Below are positions 7,521 through 16,574 of a DNA stretch of 53,475 nucleotides, piece after piece. Origin of the DNA: CAYOKT01 sp964404605. Lineage in GTDB: Bacteria; Electryoneota; Electryoneia; Electryoneales; Electryoneaceae. The first letter of the stretch is position 1. The number at the start of each line of letters is the position of its first letter. The stretch covers positions 1-53,475 of the forward strand of contig CAYOKT010000008.1 in NCBI GenBank assembly GCA_964404605.1. The letters run 5' to 3'. The translations under genes were made by a program, and so were the position numbers. The notes beneath the pieces are model-generated. The model ran no database searches and was not told where the DNA came from. It saw nothing but the letters and a program-made list of their open reading frames with translations.

Positions 7521-9065
7521 ATGAAGTCGGAAAAACCCGCGGAACAGAAAGCCCGGCGCATTCCCAGCCCCGATGAAGTGCAGAGGGAGATCCAGGATTT
7601 CCTCCGCGAGAAGTACGGACCCGGTGTCGTGATGGCCCAGGTGGATTCCCTCGGGTCTCGCGAGACGGAAGTCCCTCCCGGGGAGGGTGAGGACCCGAGT
7701 CTCCACTTCGATATGACCCCCGAGGAACTGGAACGTTACCTGCAGCAATACGTCGTCCGGCAGGAAGAAGCGATCGAGATCATCGCGACCAAGGTGGCGA
7801 CGCACTTCAACCGGATGCGCTGGGAGCACGAGGAGGGGCGCGGCAAGCCCCGGATCCCGGGCCAGATCAAGCCGAACATCCTGCTCATCGGCCCCACGGG
7901 GGTCGGGAAAACGTACATCGTGAAGCTGATCGCGGAGCGGATCGGGGTACCCTTTGTCAAGGGCGATGCGACCAAGTTCAGCGAAACCGGGTATGTCGGC
8001 GGGGACGTCGAGGACATGGTCCGCGACCTGGTCACGGCCGCCGGGGGCAACATCAAGCTGGCGGAGTACGGGATCATCTACATCGACGAGATCGACAAGA
8101 TCGCGGCCAGCAGCAACGTGATCGGCCCCGATGTGAGCCGCACCGGCGTGCAGCGCAACCTCCTGAAGCTGATGGAGGAGACCGAGGTCGAGCTGCGCGT
8201 GCCCCACGACCTCGCCAGCCAGATGGAAGCGGTGATCGAAACCCAGCGCACCGGCAAGGCTCCGAAGAAGAAGATCAACACGCGCAACATCCTCTTCATC
8301 GTCTCGGGGGCGTTCAACGGTCTCGAGACCATCATCCGGCGCCGTCTCAACCGCCAGCCGATGGGGTTCGGCAGCGATATCCAAGACCTGCCCGACGAAC
8401 TCGACTCCCTGCTCGACGATGTCACGACCCAGGACCTGATCGAGTACGGGTTCGAGTCCGAGTTCATCGGCCGGCTGCCGGTGATCGCCCGGCTGCACGA
8501 ACTCGGCGAGGAGGGGCTGTACGAGGTGCTGACCAACGAGTACAACGCCGTCGTGCAGGGGAAGATCCGTGACTTCGCGGCGTACGGGATCAAGCTCGAG
8601 TTCACGGATGAAGCACTCCGCCTGCTGGCGCAGCAGGCCCACTCCGAAAAGACCGGGGCCCGCGGGCTGATGCGCGTGGTCGAACGGGCGCTGATCCCCT
8701 TCGAAAAGCGGCTGCCTTCCACCCCGATCAGCAAGCTGGTGGTCACCCGTGAAGCGGTGGAACATCCGAAGGAGGTCTGCGCCGAGCTGATCACCGGGGG
8801 AACCGTCAAGAGGGCGGTGGAGAAGTTCCGGCGCGAGACGGGGGTGCGGCTCACGGTCTCCCCCGCCGCGCGGCGCCGTCTGCGCGAACATCCCGTCGAG
8901 GGGAAGACCCCGGGCGAAGTGCTCAGCGAAGCCCTCGAGGAGGTGCTCTACGCCTTCAACCTGCTCGGCACGGAATCCTTCACAGTCACAACCGCCTTCC
9001 TCGAGGACCCCAAGGGCTACATGGAGCGGATCATCAAGAAGTCCTACCGGGGGGAATCGAAGTAG
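7521..9065 (+). CDS. ClpX-like AAA+ unfoldase without zinc-binding domain
   Basis: Hexameric ATP-dependent unfoldase of the ClpX/HslU group, 514 residues. Walker A is GPTGVGKT (124-131), the pore loop GYVG (157-160), Walker B IIYIDE (185-190), the arginine-finger region EFIGRLP (about 314-320) and sensor 2 GARGLMR (379-385). A MGF tripeptide at about 281-283 sits where ClpX has its IGF ClpP-docking loop, so partnership with ClpP is plausible. The N-terminal 60 residues contain no cysteine, so the C4 zinc finger of true ClpX is missing. The C-terminus carries an extra 90 residues after the core. It is a single plus-strand gene, divergent from kdsC. A canonical clpX is probably elsewhere. Confidence 0.85.
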   Translation: MKSEKPAEQKARRIPSPDEVQREIQDFLREKYGPGVVMAQVDSLGSRETEVPPGEGEDPSLHFDMTPEELERYLQQYVVRQEEAIEIIATKVATHFNRMRWEHEEGRGKPRIPGQIKPNILLIGPTGVGKTYIVKLIAERIGVPFVKGDATKFSETGYVGGDVEDMVRDLVTAAGGNIKLAEYGIIYIDEIDKIAASSNVIGPDVSRTGVQRNLLKLMEETEVELRVPHDLASQMEAVIETQRTGKAPKKKINTRNILFIVSGAFNGLETIIRRRLNRQPMGFGSDIQDLPDELDSLLDDVTTQDLIEYGFESEFIGRLPVIARLHELGEEGLYEVLTNEYNAVVQGKIRDFAAYGIKLEFTDEALRLLAQQAHSEKTGARGLMRVVERALIPFEKRLPSTPISKLVVTREAVEHPKEVCAELITGGTVKRAVEKFRRETGVRLTVSPAARRRLREHPVEGKTPGEVLSEALEEVLYAFNLLGTESFTVTTAFLEDPKGYMERIIKKSYRGESK

Positions 9066-9128
9066 CTGCGCCTCCGGCCCACCGCCCGCGCACGGCGCTC
9101 CGGCGTGGCGGCGCGGCGACGCCGCCGA

Positions 9129-11474
9129 TCACCACCACTCCCGCCAGGGCAGCGGGACGAAACGACCGTTCACCGGGAGGAAGAGCACCGCCCCCTCGCG
9201 GTCGGTGCGATGAATCTCGACGCCCCTCTCCTCCAGCCGCCGCACCACCTCCGGGGCCGGGTGGCCGTACGGGTTGTTCCGCCCGCAGGAGATCACGGCG
9301 ACCTCCGGGCTCGTCGCCTCCAGCCACCTCTCCGACGTCGAGTACCGGCTGCCATGATGTGCGGCTAACAGCAGGTCCACCTCCGGGGCGCTCCCGGACT
9401 GGAGAAGCCGCTCCTCGACATCGCTCGAGGCGTCCCCGGGAAAGAGGGCGCCGGCGCCGTCGATCTCCCACCGCAGGACGAGGGAGAGGTCATTGTCGGA
9501 CGTGCGTTCGAGATCCGCGCCCCGGGGCGGCGAGAGGACGGTCAGCGTGCCGAGGCTACCCAGGCCGGCCCGTGTCCCGGCGGCGCCGGTGTAGAGCGGC
9601 ACACCCGCCCGGCCCAGGGCGCGCAACGCCTCCGCGCCCACCGAATCCCCCGCCGTGCCGGGCCCGACCAGCGCGGCATCGATGGGAACCAGCCCGGCGA
9701 TTTTTCTCACCGCGCCGGCATGGTCCGCGTCTCCGTGGGTCAGCACCCAGAGAGCCACCCGCTTGACCCCCGTCATCCGCAACTGGCGCCGCAGCGCCGA
9801 GGATTCCATCGCGCCGCCGTCGATCACCACCGCCCGTTCGCCGCGGCGGATGAGCACACCGTCCCCCTGCCCGACATCGAGGACGCCGAGCTTGACCACG
9901 CCCGCCGGCAGCCAGAGCGGCGCCCAGACGATGATGCAGGCCACCGACAGGACGGCGAGCGCAGATGCGGGCAACGGGGCGCGGCTGATCCTCGGTGCGA
10001 ACCAGGCGAGAACGGCGGCCGCGAGCAGCGCCGCCCACATCATCTGCACGGGCAGATGGGTCGCCACGGGGAGGTGGGCCGCCGACCACCCGGCGAGAAG
10101 ATTCAGCATCCACACGAAGGCGTGCAGGGAGCCCGCGAACACACCACTCAACCCGGCGAGCGGCGCGGTGATCACCGCCATCCAACCGCCCGCGAGGGCC
10201 AGCGAGAGGACGAGGACCGCCGGGAGGGTGATCACCGGCGAGAGCCATGGCAGCCGCCCGAAGTGCCAGATGATAAAAGGTGCGGTGGCCGCCCAGGCTC
10301 CGAGGGAGACGAGCAGGGAGTAGAGGGTGCGCCGGCCCGCCTGGACGAGAGGACGGACGCGCGGGGTGACCCCCTTCAACGGCCCGCCGGCGATGAGCCC
10401 GCGGAAGCGGAGGGAGGCATGGATCGCCCCCGCTGCGCCCGCGAAACTGAGCTGGAACCCGGCATCGCGCAACCCCTCCGGCCGCCACGCGAGAAGTCCG
10501 ATATAGGCGAGGAGGAGGGTATACCCCAGGTAGCGGCGGCGCCCGAGGAGCACGGCCCCGAGGCCGAAGGTGAGCATCACCGTCGCCCGGACCACCGGTG
10601 GGTTCGCGCCGCCCAGGGGAACGTTGAGCCAGAGGGCGAGGAGAACCAGCAGGATCCGCGTGCGGTACCCGAAACGGAACAGGCCGAGGAAGGCGTGCAG
10701 GAGGAGGGCGAGAATGCCGACATGCAGGCCGGAGATCGCGAAGAGATGCATCAACCCGGATGAGGCGATCCGGTCGCGCTCCCCCGGATTCCACTCGCTG
10801 CGGTCGCCGAGGAGGAGCGCCCGGGCCAGCGGCGCGGTCACCCGGTCGCAGCCGCGGTCGATGACGAGTGAAACTTCCCGGCGAACCCGGTGCAGGAGGT
10901 GCCGCGCCCGATTCGCTGCCCCGCCGGCGGGCCCGAGAGCTTCGAGGCGCCGGGCGGCGGAGATCCGCCACCGCACGCCGCGCACCCCCCAGTACGCCCG
11001 GGCGTCGAACTCCCCGGGGTTGCGCGGTCCGGGCTGGGGCTCGATCCGCCCCATCAGGCGGACGCGGTCGCCGGGAGCCAGCCCAACGGGAGCGCCGCCG
11101 TAGAGCACCGCCCGGCCGGGGAGAGAACCCGAGCGGGAGGCGATCTCCCAGCGCAACTCTCCCAGCCGCATCCTCCCCTTCGGACCCGCCTCCAAGGGGT
11201 TGAGCACCGTCGCCATGACCCAGGCCCTGCCCTCCGGCGGGGCGACCGGAGGCGGCGGAGCGCCGCGCGCCCAGCCGATGGAGAGCCAGAGAACGAGAAG
11301 CAGATAATCGGGCAGGGTGCGGGTCCGGGGCGACCGGAGGGAGATGAGGGTGAGGAGCAGAAGCGCTCCCGCGATGAGGAGGCGCAGGAGCCCGGGAGGA
11401 CCGTGCGGACCGAGCAGCAGACCGAGGGTGAACGCCGCGGAGGCGAGTGCGAGTCCGCGAAACGGGGGCGACAT
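9129..11474 (-). CDS. comEC: ComEC/Rec2 family DNA-uptake channel
   Basis: Inner-membrane channel for single-stranded DNA during natural transformation. Of its 781 residues, the first 60 are hydrophobic helices, an OB-like DUF4131 region follows (GDRVRLMGRIEPQPGPRNPGEFDARAYW), and then the competence domain carries about eight helices and the family motif LMHLFAISGLHVG. The C-terminal metallo-beta-lactamase-like domain begins at LGVLDVGQGDGVLI and has THGDADHAG (HxDxDH), GDAS and AAHHGSRYS. It is full length. It starts 7 bp after nfeD, so it is likely the last gene of the selA-nfeD-comEC run. No other competence gene is in the window. Confidence 0.94.
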   Translation of the reverse strand: MSPPFRGLALASAAFTLGLLLGPHGPPGLLRLLIAGALLLLTLISLRSPRTRTLPDYLLLVLWLSIGWARGAPPPPVAPPEGRAWVMATVLNPLEAGPKGRMRLGELRWEIASRSGSLPGRAVLYGGAPVGLAPGDRVRLMGRIEPQPGPRNPGEFDARAYWGVRGVRWRISAARRLEALGPAGGAANRARHLLHRVRREVSLVIDRGCDRVTAPLARALLLGDRSEWNPGERDRIASSGLMHLFAISGLHVGILALLLHAFLGLFRFGYRTRILLVLLALWLNVPLGGANPPVVRATVMLTFGLGAVLLGRRRYLGYTLLLAYIGLLAWRPEGLRDAGFQLSFAGAAGAIHASLRFRGLIAGGPLKGVTPRVRPLVQAGRRTLYSLLVSLGAWAATAPFIIWHFGRLPWLSPVITLPAVLVLSLALAGGWMAVITAPLAGLSGVFAGSLHAFVWMLNLLAGWSAAHLPVATHLPVQMMWAALLAAAVLAWFAPRISRAPLPASALAVLSVACIIVWAPLWLPAGVVKLGVLDVGQGDGVLIRRGERAVVIDGGAMESSALRRQLRMTGVKRVALWVLTHGDADHAGAVRKIAGLVPIDAALVGPGTAGDSVGAEALRALGRAGVPLYTGAAGTRAGLGSLGTLTVLSPPRGADLERTSDNDLSLVLRWEIDGAGALFPGDASSDVEERLLQSGSAPEVDLLLAAHHGSRYSTSERWLEATSPEVAVISCGRNNPYGHPAPEVVRRLEERGVEIHRTDREGAVLFLPVNGRFVPLPWREWW

Positions 11475-11481
11475 CCGGCGG

Positions 11482-12798
11482 TCAGTCCTGCCGGCGGACC
11501 TTCAGCAACAGCCGGTCCCCCCCGGTGACAACGACCCGCTCGCCTTTCTTGATCGGCCCCTCTTCCGCGACAGCCCTCCAGTACTCGCTGCCGATCTGGA
11601 TCTTCCCCTCGGGGTTGAGAGTGGTGGTCACCTCGCCGATTTCACCGATCATCCCCTCGGCGCCGGTGGTCACCTTCCTCTTCTGCGCCCGGATCCCCAT
11701 GGTGATCGCGAACAGGAAGAAGAGGGCTGTCGCCCCCACCGCGGGGATGATCACCGACCAGGACACCCTCAGCGCCGGGATGGGGCTGTCGAAGAGCATG
11801 ACGGAGCCCAGCAGCAGGGAGGCGATTCCGCCGAGTGTAAGAAAACCGTAGCTGGTCACCTTGATCTCCAGCAGGAACATCGCGATGGCGACAATGATCA
11901 GCAACAGCCCCGCCCAGTTCAGCGGCAGGGTCTGAAACGCGAAGAACGCGAGGATCAGCCCGATCACGCCGACCACCCCGGGGATGATCGCGCCGGGGTT
12001 GTACAGCTCGAAGATCAGGCCGTACATCCCGACGAGCATGAAAATATACGCCAGGTTGGGGTTGGCGAGGGTGCTGAGGAACCGCTCACGCCATGTCATT
12101 TCGATGTGGACGATTTGCGCGTCCGCCGTGTGCAGGTTCCGCTTCTCCCCCGCCACCTCGACTTCTCGGCCGTCGATCTCCTCGAGCAGCTCCCGCTGGG
12201 ACGAAGCGATCAGGTCGATGACATTCAGCTCGAGGGCCTCGCTGGCGGTCACGGAGGCGGCTTCGCGCACGGCCTTCTCCGCCCACTCGACATTCCGCCC
12301 GCGCCGTTCGGCGATCGCCTTGACCATCGCCACGGTGTCATTGGTCACCTTGCGGCGCATCGTCTCCTGGTCCGACCGCCCGCTCTGGGAAGTGTCACCC
12401 GGCGCTCCCCCCATGCCTACCGGGGTCGCCGCGCCGATGTTCGTGCTCGGGGCCATCGCGGCGATGTTGGCGGCCAGGGTGATGAACACCCCCGCACTGC
12501 CGGCCCGCGCGCCCTCCGGGGCTATATAAACGATGATCGGGACACGGGCGTTCAGCATCGCCTTGGTGATCTTGCGGGTGGATTCGATCAGCCCGCCCGG
12601 GGTGTCGAGACGGATGAGAAGCGCCTCCGCGCCCTCGTTCTCGGCGCGCTCGATGGCGTTGAGAATGATGTCCATCGCCACCGGGTGAATCGGCCCGTCG
12701 ATGTCGATCGACTGCACCATGGCCGCGCCGGACGAAGCGGCGATGACCAGCGGCAGGAACACAGCCAGCAACATCGGCAGAACGCCGCGAACCCTCAT
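11482..12798 (-). CDS. NfeD-type membrane-bound serine protease (ClpP class)
   Basis: Long-form NfeD protein, 438 residues: signal peptide (1-25), ClpP-class periplasmic protease domain, four-helix membrane region, and C-terminal OB-fold NfeD domain. The protease domain has RLDTPGG, APEGARAGSAGVFI (nucleophile about S101) and MRRKVTND (candidate catalytic Lys about K150), consistent with the Ser-Lys dyad of archaeal 1510-N. The OB domain ends GERVVVTGGDRLLLKVRR. These proteins usually pair with a stomatin/SPFH partner, which is not adjacent here. ATG at 12798 overlaps the selA stop (ATGA), so expression is coupled to selA. Confidence 0.93.
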   Translation of the reverse strand: MRVRGVLPMLLAVFLPLVIAASSGAAMVQSIDIDGPIHPVAMDIILNAIERAENEGAEALLIRLDTPGGLIESTRKITKAMLNARVPIIVYIAPEGARAGSAGVFITLAANIAAMAPSTNIGAATPVGMGGAPGDTSQSGRSDQETMRRKVTNDTVAMVKAIAERRGRNVEWAEKAVREAASVTASEALELNVIDLIASSQRELLEEIDGREVEVAGEKRNLHTADAQIVHIEMTWRERFLSTLANPNLAYIFMLVGMYGLIFELYNPGAIIPGVVGVIGLILAFFAFQTLPLNWAGLLLIIVAIAMFLLEIKVTSYGFLTLGGIASLLLGSVMLFDSPIPALRVSWSVIIPAVGATALFFLFAITMGIRAQKRKVTTGAEGMIGEIGEVTTTLNPEGKIQIGSEYWRAVAEEGPIKKGERVVVTGGDRLLLKVRRQD

Positions 12799-14201
12799 GA
12801 TCCACCCTCCTTGTTCAGCGCGTGGAGCAACACCTCCGACACTCGATCCACCGGCTCGATGAACATCGTCCGCAGATCGAGCCACAGCGCTCCCTCACGA
12901 AGATACCCAATCACGGGTGGATCACCAAAACGCAACCGTTTCTGCAGGGCATTCAACCGCCGCCCGCCGCCGGTGAAACACAGCGCGAGGCTTTGCAGTT
13001 CCTCCTCCGGCAGGGATCCGCCGCCCGAACGAGCCGAGGAGGGAGCGAGGCCGGCGGCCAGCCCCCTCTCCGCCGCGGCTGCCTTCACCGCTTCCAGCAC
13101 CGGTTCGCCCCAGCGCCGCAGCTCCTCGACAGGGGCCATGAGCATCCGCCAGACCGGGAGCTTTCCCCCGACTTCCCGCGGCGTGAGGTAGGCTCGCAGG
13201 GTGGCGTCGAGGGCCGCGAGGGTCACCTTGTCCGGCCGCACCGCACGCATCAGCGGATTGCGGCGCATCCTTTCGATCGCATCATGTTGGCCGACGGCGA
13301 TCCCCGCCTGGGGTCCGCCGAGGAGCTTGTCCCCGCTGAAGGTGACAACCGTCGCGCCGGCCGCGACACTTTCAGCGACCAGCGGTTCCGCCGGCAGCGC
13401 GGCACGCCGGCTGATGTCCAGAAGGGCTCCGCTGCCGAGGTCATCCACGACCGGCAGGGAACGCGTCCGGCCCAGCTCGACGAGCTGGACGAGGGAGACT
13501 TCGCCGGTGAACCCGATAATGCGGTAGTTCGAAGGGTGAACCCGGAGGAGGACACCGGAGCGGGCGCCGACCGCCTCCTCATAATCGGACAAGCGTGTCC
13601 GATTTGTCGTCCCGACCTCGCGCAGCCTCGCGCCGCTCGCCCGGCAGATGTCCGGAATGCGGAAACTCCCGCCGATCTCGACCAGTTGGCCGCGGGAGAC
13701 GATGACCTCTTTCCTCTTCGAGAAGGCGGCCAGCGCCAGCAGCAGGGCGGCGGCGTTGTTGTTCGCGACGAGAGCGTCCTCCGCCCCGGTCAATGCCGTG
13801 AGCAACGGTTGCACCAGGGTGTGGCGCGACCCGCGCCGCCCGCGCGGGAGATCGAACTCCAGCGTGCAGTATCCCCGCGCGGCTTCGGCCATCGCGGCGA
13901 TCGCCTCCTCGCCGAGAGGAGCGCGGCCCAGGTTCGTGTGGATGATGATCCCGGTGCCGTTGATCACCCGCCGGAGGCGCGGCGCGAAGCGGCGGTCGAG
14001 GCGGGCGGCGGCGCGGGCGGCCAGTTCGCCCGGGGTTGGCACAGCGCCCCCCGAACGCACCTCCTCCCGCGCGGATGCGAGTTCCTCCCGGACCGCCCCG
14101 GTGGCCAACGGCGAACCGGACCAGGCCGCGAGCGGTTTCTCCGCGAGGACACGGTCGACGGCCGGGAGACGGTGCAAGCGAGCGTTCGCATCTGCTGTCA
14201 C
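12795..14201 (-). CDS. selA: L-seryl-tRNA(Sec) selenium transferase
   Basis: PLP enzyme converting Ser-tRNA(Sec) to Sec-tRNA(Sec) with selenophosphate. A GTG start at 14201 gives 468 residues, close to E. coli SelA (463). The N-terminal domain has LPAVDRVL; then come NGTGIIIHTNLGRAPL, EDALVANNNAAALLLAL, GQLVEIGGSFRIPDI, EVGTTNRT, VHPSNYRIIGFT, VVDDLGSGALLD, and the PLP lysine in FSGDKLLGGPQAG (about K292). A GAGG lies at about -12 before the GTG. It implies a selenocysteine pathway, but selB, selD and tRNA-Sec are not in the window and I see no selenoprotein candidate here. An AATCGGACA/TGTCCGATT hairpin lies within the coding sequence. Confidence 0.96.
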   Translation of the reverse strand: MTADANARLHRLPAVDRVLAEKPLAAWSGSPLATGAVREELASAREEVRSGGAVPTPGELAARAAARLDRRFAPRLRRVINGTGIIIHTNLGRAPLGEEAIAAMAEAARGYCTLEFDLPRGRRGSRHTLVQPLLTALTGAEDALVANNNAAALLLALAAFSKRKEVIVSRGQLVEIGGSFRIPDICRASGARLREVGTTNRTRLSDYEEAVGARSGVLLRVHPSNYRIIGFTGEVSLVQLVELGRTRSLPVVDDLGSGALLDISRRAALPAEPLVAESVAAGATVVTFSGDKLLGGPQAGIAVGQHDAIERMRRNPLMRAVRPDKVTLAALDATLRAYLTPREVGGKLPVWRMLMAPVEELRRWGEPVLEAVKAAAAERGLAAGLAPSSARSGGGSLPEEELQSLALCFTGGGRRLNALQKRLRFGDPPVIGYLREGALWLDLRTMFIEPVDRVSEVLLHALNKEGGS

Positions 14202-14260
14202 GAAACCGACCTCGTTGTCCCCTGCCTGCTGTCCGGGGATAAGATAGGACCCCGCCGCGC

Positions 14261-15823
14261 TCAGAAAAGGCTGGTAAAGGTCACCTTGACCCCGTTGAAC
14301 GGGGTCACCACCCGGCACTTCCCCGATGTACAGACCAGGCCGCCGCGCTCCTGCCCGACCGTGAGCAGAAGCTCGTGCCGGTTGTCGATGAACGCGCGGA
14401 AATCCCCTTTCAGCCAGGAATCGCGTCCCTCCGGGGGGTTCTCCTGCCCGGTTGCCTCGAGGGTGAGCAGGAGCGAATAGTCCGTTTTCCAGACCGCGCC
14501 GAGGACAAGCAGACCATCGAGATAGTTCTCCTCGAGGACCTTGTCCTCCGTTCTCAACCCCTCCACCTCCCCGACGAAGATCAGGTTACCGGAAAGGGTG
14601 ACCTCGTTTCTCATTCCGAGGGCGGCGCGGCGGTCCCACAATGTCCTCGCCCGCACCTGCCCTTCGTGGAAATAGACGAGGTCCTCGTTGGCCCCGGCCC
14701 AGGTGCTCAGGTACCAGCCGGCGCGGGGATAGGAATCCAGCTCGAGGAAGAGTTCCCGGTAGGGGCTGTTCTCCTCCTTCAGGGATGGCAGCAGGGCGCC
14801 CTCGCTGTCGTGCCCGCTGCTCTGGGCGGCGCTCAGCACCAGCGAACCGATGTCGCCGGGGGACCAGGTGACCTCCAGCTGCACCCCGACTTCATCCTCG
14901 TAGCGCACGATGTGCGGGTGCTTGCCGAAGAGGGGGCTGGTCGCCTCGCGCTGGACGATCGGCGCGCTGTGGAAGGGGAGGATGTCCACGGACTGGCTGT
15001 AGATGCTGCCCGCCCCGATGGGGCCGCTGCCGTAGCGGAAGTAGTTGTAATTCTTGTAGTCGAGCGCGATGCCCACCGCCCCGCCGTACCAGCTCGCGGA
15101 GAGGTAGGTGGCGTCGAAGGTGTCATCCCGGCCCGTGATCGCCTCGAGGGCGGTCTCCGCCCAGAGGCTCACGCTGGAACCATCATAGGAGAGGAACCCG
15201 CCCCAGGTGGAACTCTCATCGTAGGAACCGGACTCCGCCGCGGGGAGGACCTGCATCACCTGGGCGCCGGCCCTCAGCCCGAACGGCAGGCCGGCGGCGA
15301 GATGAACCCCGTTGACCTGCGCCTCGCGTACAAGGCCGAGGAACCCCGCCCGGCTGCGTCCCGACAGCGCTTCGGCGTGCAGCGGGCCGAAGTCCCCGGA
15401 GGCGAGGACGCCGTCCAGCCCCGAATCGAACCCCTGGTTGATGTCCTCCATGAGGGCGAGGGTCAACCCGCGCCCCCAGACGGTGTAGAAATCCCCGGCG
15501 CGGAGGCGGACCGACTCATCCGGCGAACGATATTCGAGGAAGCGTTTCTCGAGAGTCGCATCCCGCGGCAATGTCTGCCCGAACTCGGAGGGCTGGAGCA
15601 CCGTGAAGCGGGTGCCGAAGCGGAGCCGGTCAAAGTACAGGTCCATGTTCAGGCGGTTCTCGAAGTACCGTTTCGGTGATTCGATGGTGCCGAGGCGCTC
15701 CCGGCCGTCCGCCCAACGGGCCTCGTTGGACCCCTGGAGGCTGAACTCCTGCGCTGCCAGGGAGGCGGCGAACAGGAGAACGGCGGCGCCGATCCAGAGG
15801 GAGAAGGCGAGGTTCCGTTTCAC
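14261..15823 (-). CDS. Outer-membrane beta-barrel protein (DUF6029-like)
   Basis: Secreted protein of 520 residues with a signal peptide (about 1-24, cleavage near SLAAQE). Long alternating strands rich in Tyr/Trp/Gly follow, with a C-terminal Phe (VKVTFTSLF), all features of an outer-membrane barrel. Segments such as NRLNMDLYFDRLRFGTRFTVLQPSE and DFYTVWGRGLTLAL resemble the DUF6029-type barrels of FCB bacteria; I am not certain of the family. GTG at 15823 overlaps the stop of the upstream thioredoxin-like gene (GTGA). That coupling suggests they act together, perhaps redox folding or cytochrome maturation linked to an outer-membrane protein. Function unknown. Confidence 0.7.
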   Translation of the reverse strand: MKRNLAFSLWIGAAVLLFAASLAAQEFSLQGSNEARWADGRERLGTIESPKRYFENRLNMDLYFDRLRFGTRFTVLQPSEFGQTLPRDATLEKRFLEYRSPDESVRLRAGDFYTVWGRGLTLALMEDINQGFDSGLDGVLASGDFGPLHAEALSGRSRAGFLGLVREAQVNGVHLAAGLPFGLRAGAQVMQVLPAAESGSYDESSTWGGFLSYDGSSVSLWAETALEAITGRDDTFDATYLSASWYGGAVGIALDYKNYNYFRYGSGPIGAGSIYSQSVDILPFHSAPIVQREATSPLFGKHPHIVRYEDEVGVQLEVTWSPGDIGSLVLSAAQSSGHDSEGALLPSLKEENSPYRELFLELDSYPRAGWYLSTWAGANEDLVYFHEGQVRARTLWDRRAALGMRNEVTLSGNLIFVGEVEGLRTEDKVLEENYLDGLLVLGAVWKTDYSLLLTLEATGQENPPEGRDSWLKGDFRAFIDNRHELLLTVGQERGGLVCTSGKCRVVTPFNGVKVTFTSLF

Positions 15824-16523
15824 TCTTCCCCCTCCGCTTTCAGGTCCTCGATCCCGGCCTCCGGAAGAAGGCGCAGGATCGCCTCCTCGATCTGCTTCTC
15901 CTCGCCCGGATGGTACCCGATCCACACCTTGCTCACCGTGCCGTCCGGCGCGACCAGCACCGCGTGGGGAACGTTGTTCCCGCGATACCGTTTCAGCACC
16001 TCGTTGTCGGTGTCCAGCAGGACCGGGAAGTCGAACTTCTGGCTCCGGATATAGGGGCGGACCTTGCCGACGCTGCGGGTGTTGTCCACGCTGATCGCCA
16101 ACAGGGTAAAACCACGGTCCTGGTATTTTTCGTGCAGGTCCGCCATGAGGGGCAGCGCCCGCCGGCAGGGGACGCACCAGGTCGCCCAGAAGTCCAGCAA
16201 CACCGGTCCGCCGTTCTCGAGGGCGTCCGAAAGCGAATAACTGCCGCCATCAGCGGTTCTCAACTTGAATTCCGGGGCCTTCGTCCCTTCCAGCCCGGCG
16301 GCTGTCACCGTNNNNNNNNNNNNNNNNNNNNNNNNNNNNNNNNNNNNNNNNNNNNNNNNNNNNNNNNNNNNNNNNNNNNNNNNNNNNNNNNNNNNNNNNN
16401 NNNNNNNNNNNTTCTCAACTTGAATTCCGGGGCCTTCGTCCCTTCCAGCCCGGCGGCTGTCACCGTGGCCGCAAGCACCAACGTCAGAAGCAGTCCCGGC
16501 AGGAATCTTATAAGATGTCTCAT
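15820..16523 (-). CDS. TlpA/ResA-like periplasmic thioredoxin (interrupted by assembly gap)
   Basis: Thiol-disulfide oxidoreductase with a signal peptide (MRHLIRFLPGLLLTLVLAATVTA), the redoxin motif APEFKL, and the active site WATWCVPC (about C65 and C68 after gap closure). FDFPVLLDTDNEVLKRY and the cis-Pro region VPHAVLVAPDGTV follow. A run of 100 N (16312-16411) splits it, but the same 55 bp occur on both sides. Deleting one copy plus the Ns (155 nt) gives one continuous frame of about 182 residues, a normal TlpA length. It is 51 bp downstream of the subtilase and overlaps the barrel gene by 4 bp. Likely a periplasmic reductase; the partner is unknown. Confidence 0.85.
16257..16466. other. 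Scaffold gap of 100 N with flanking 55-bp duplication
   Basis: Positions 16312-16411 are N. The 55 bp at 16257-16311 are identical to 16412-16466. This is the mark of two contigs sharing a k-mer overlap that were scaffolded but not merged. Removal of 155 nt restores the thioredoxin-like reading frame, so nothing is probably missing. Confidence 0.9.
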
Positions 16524-16574
16524 GCCGCCTACCCCCAGTTGAACGGAATCACCGTATCCTCGTGCCATATGCTG

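Noticed and set aside
16257..16466. 55-bp direct repeats beside the N gaps as transposon target duplications
   Set aside because: Same length at two unrelated sites, both with exactly 100 N between copies, and removal repairs the genes: an assembly artefact.
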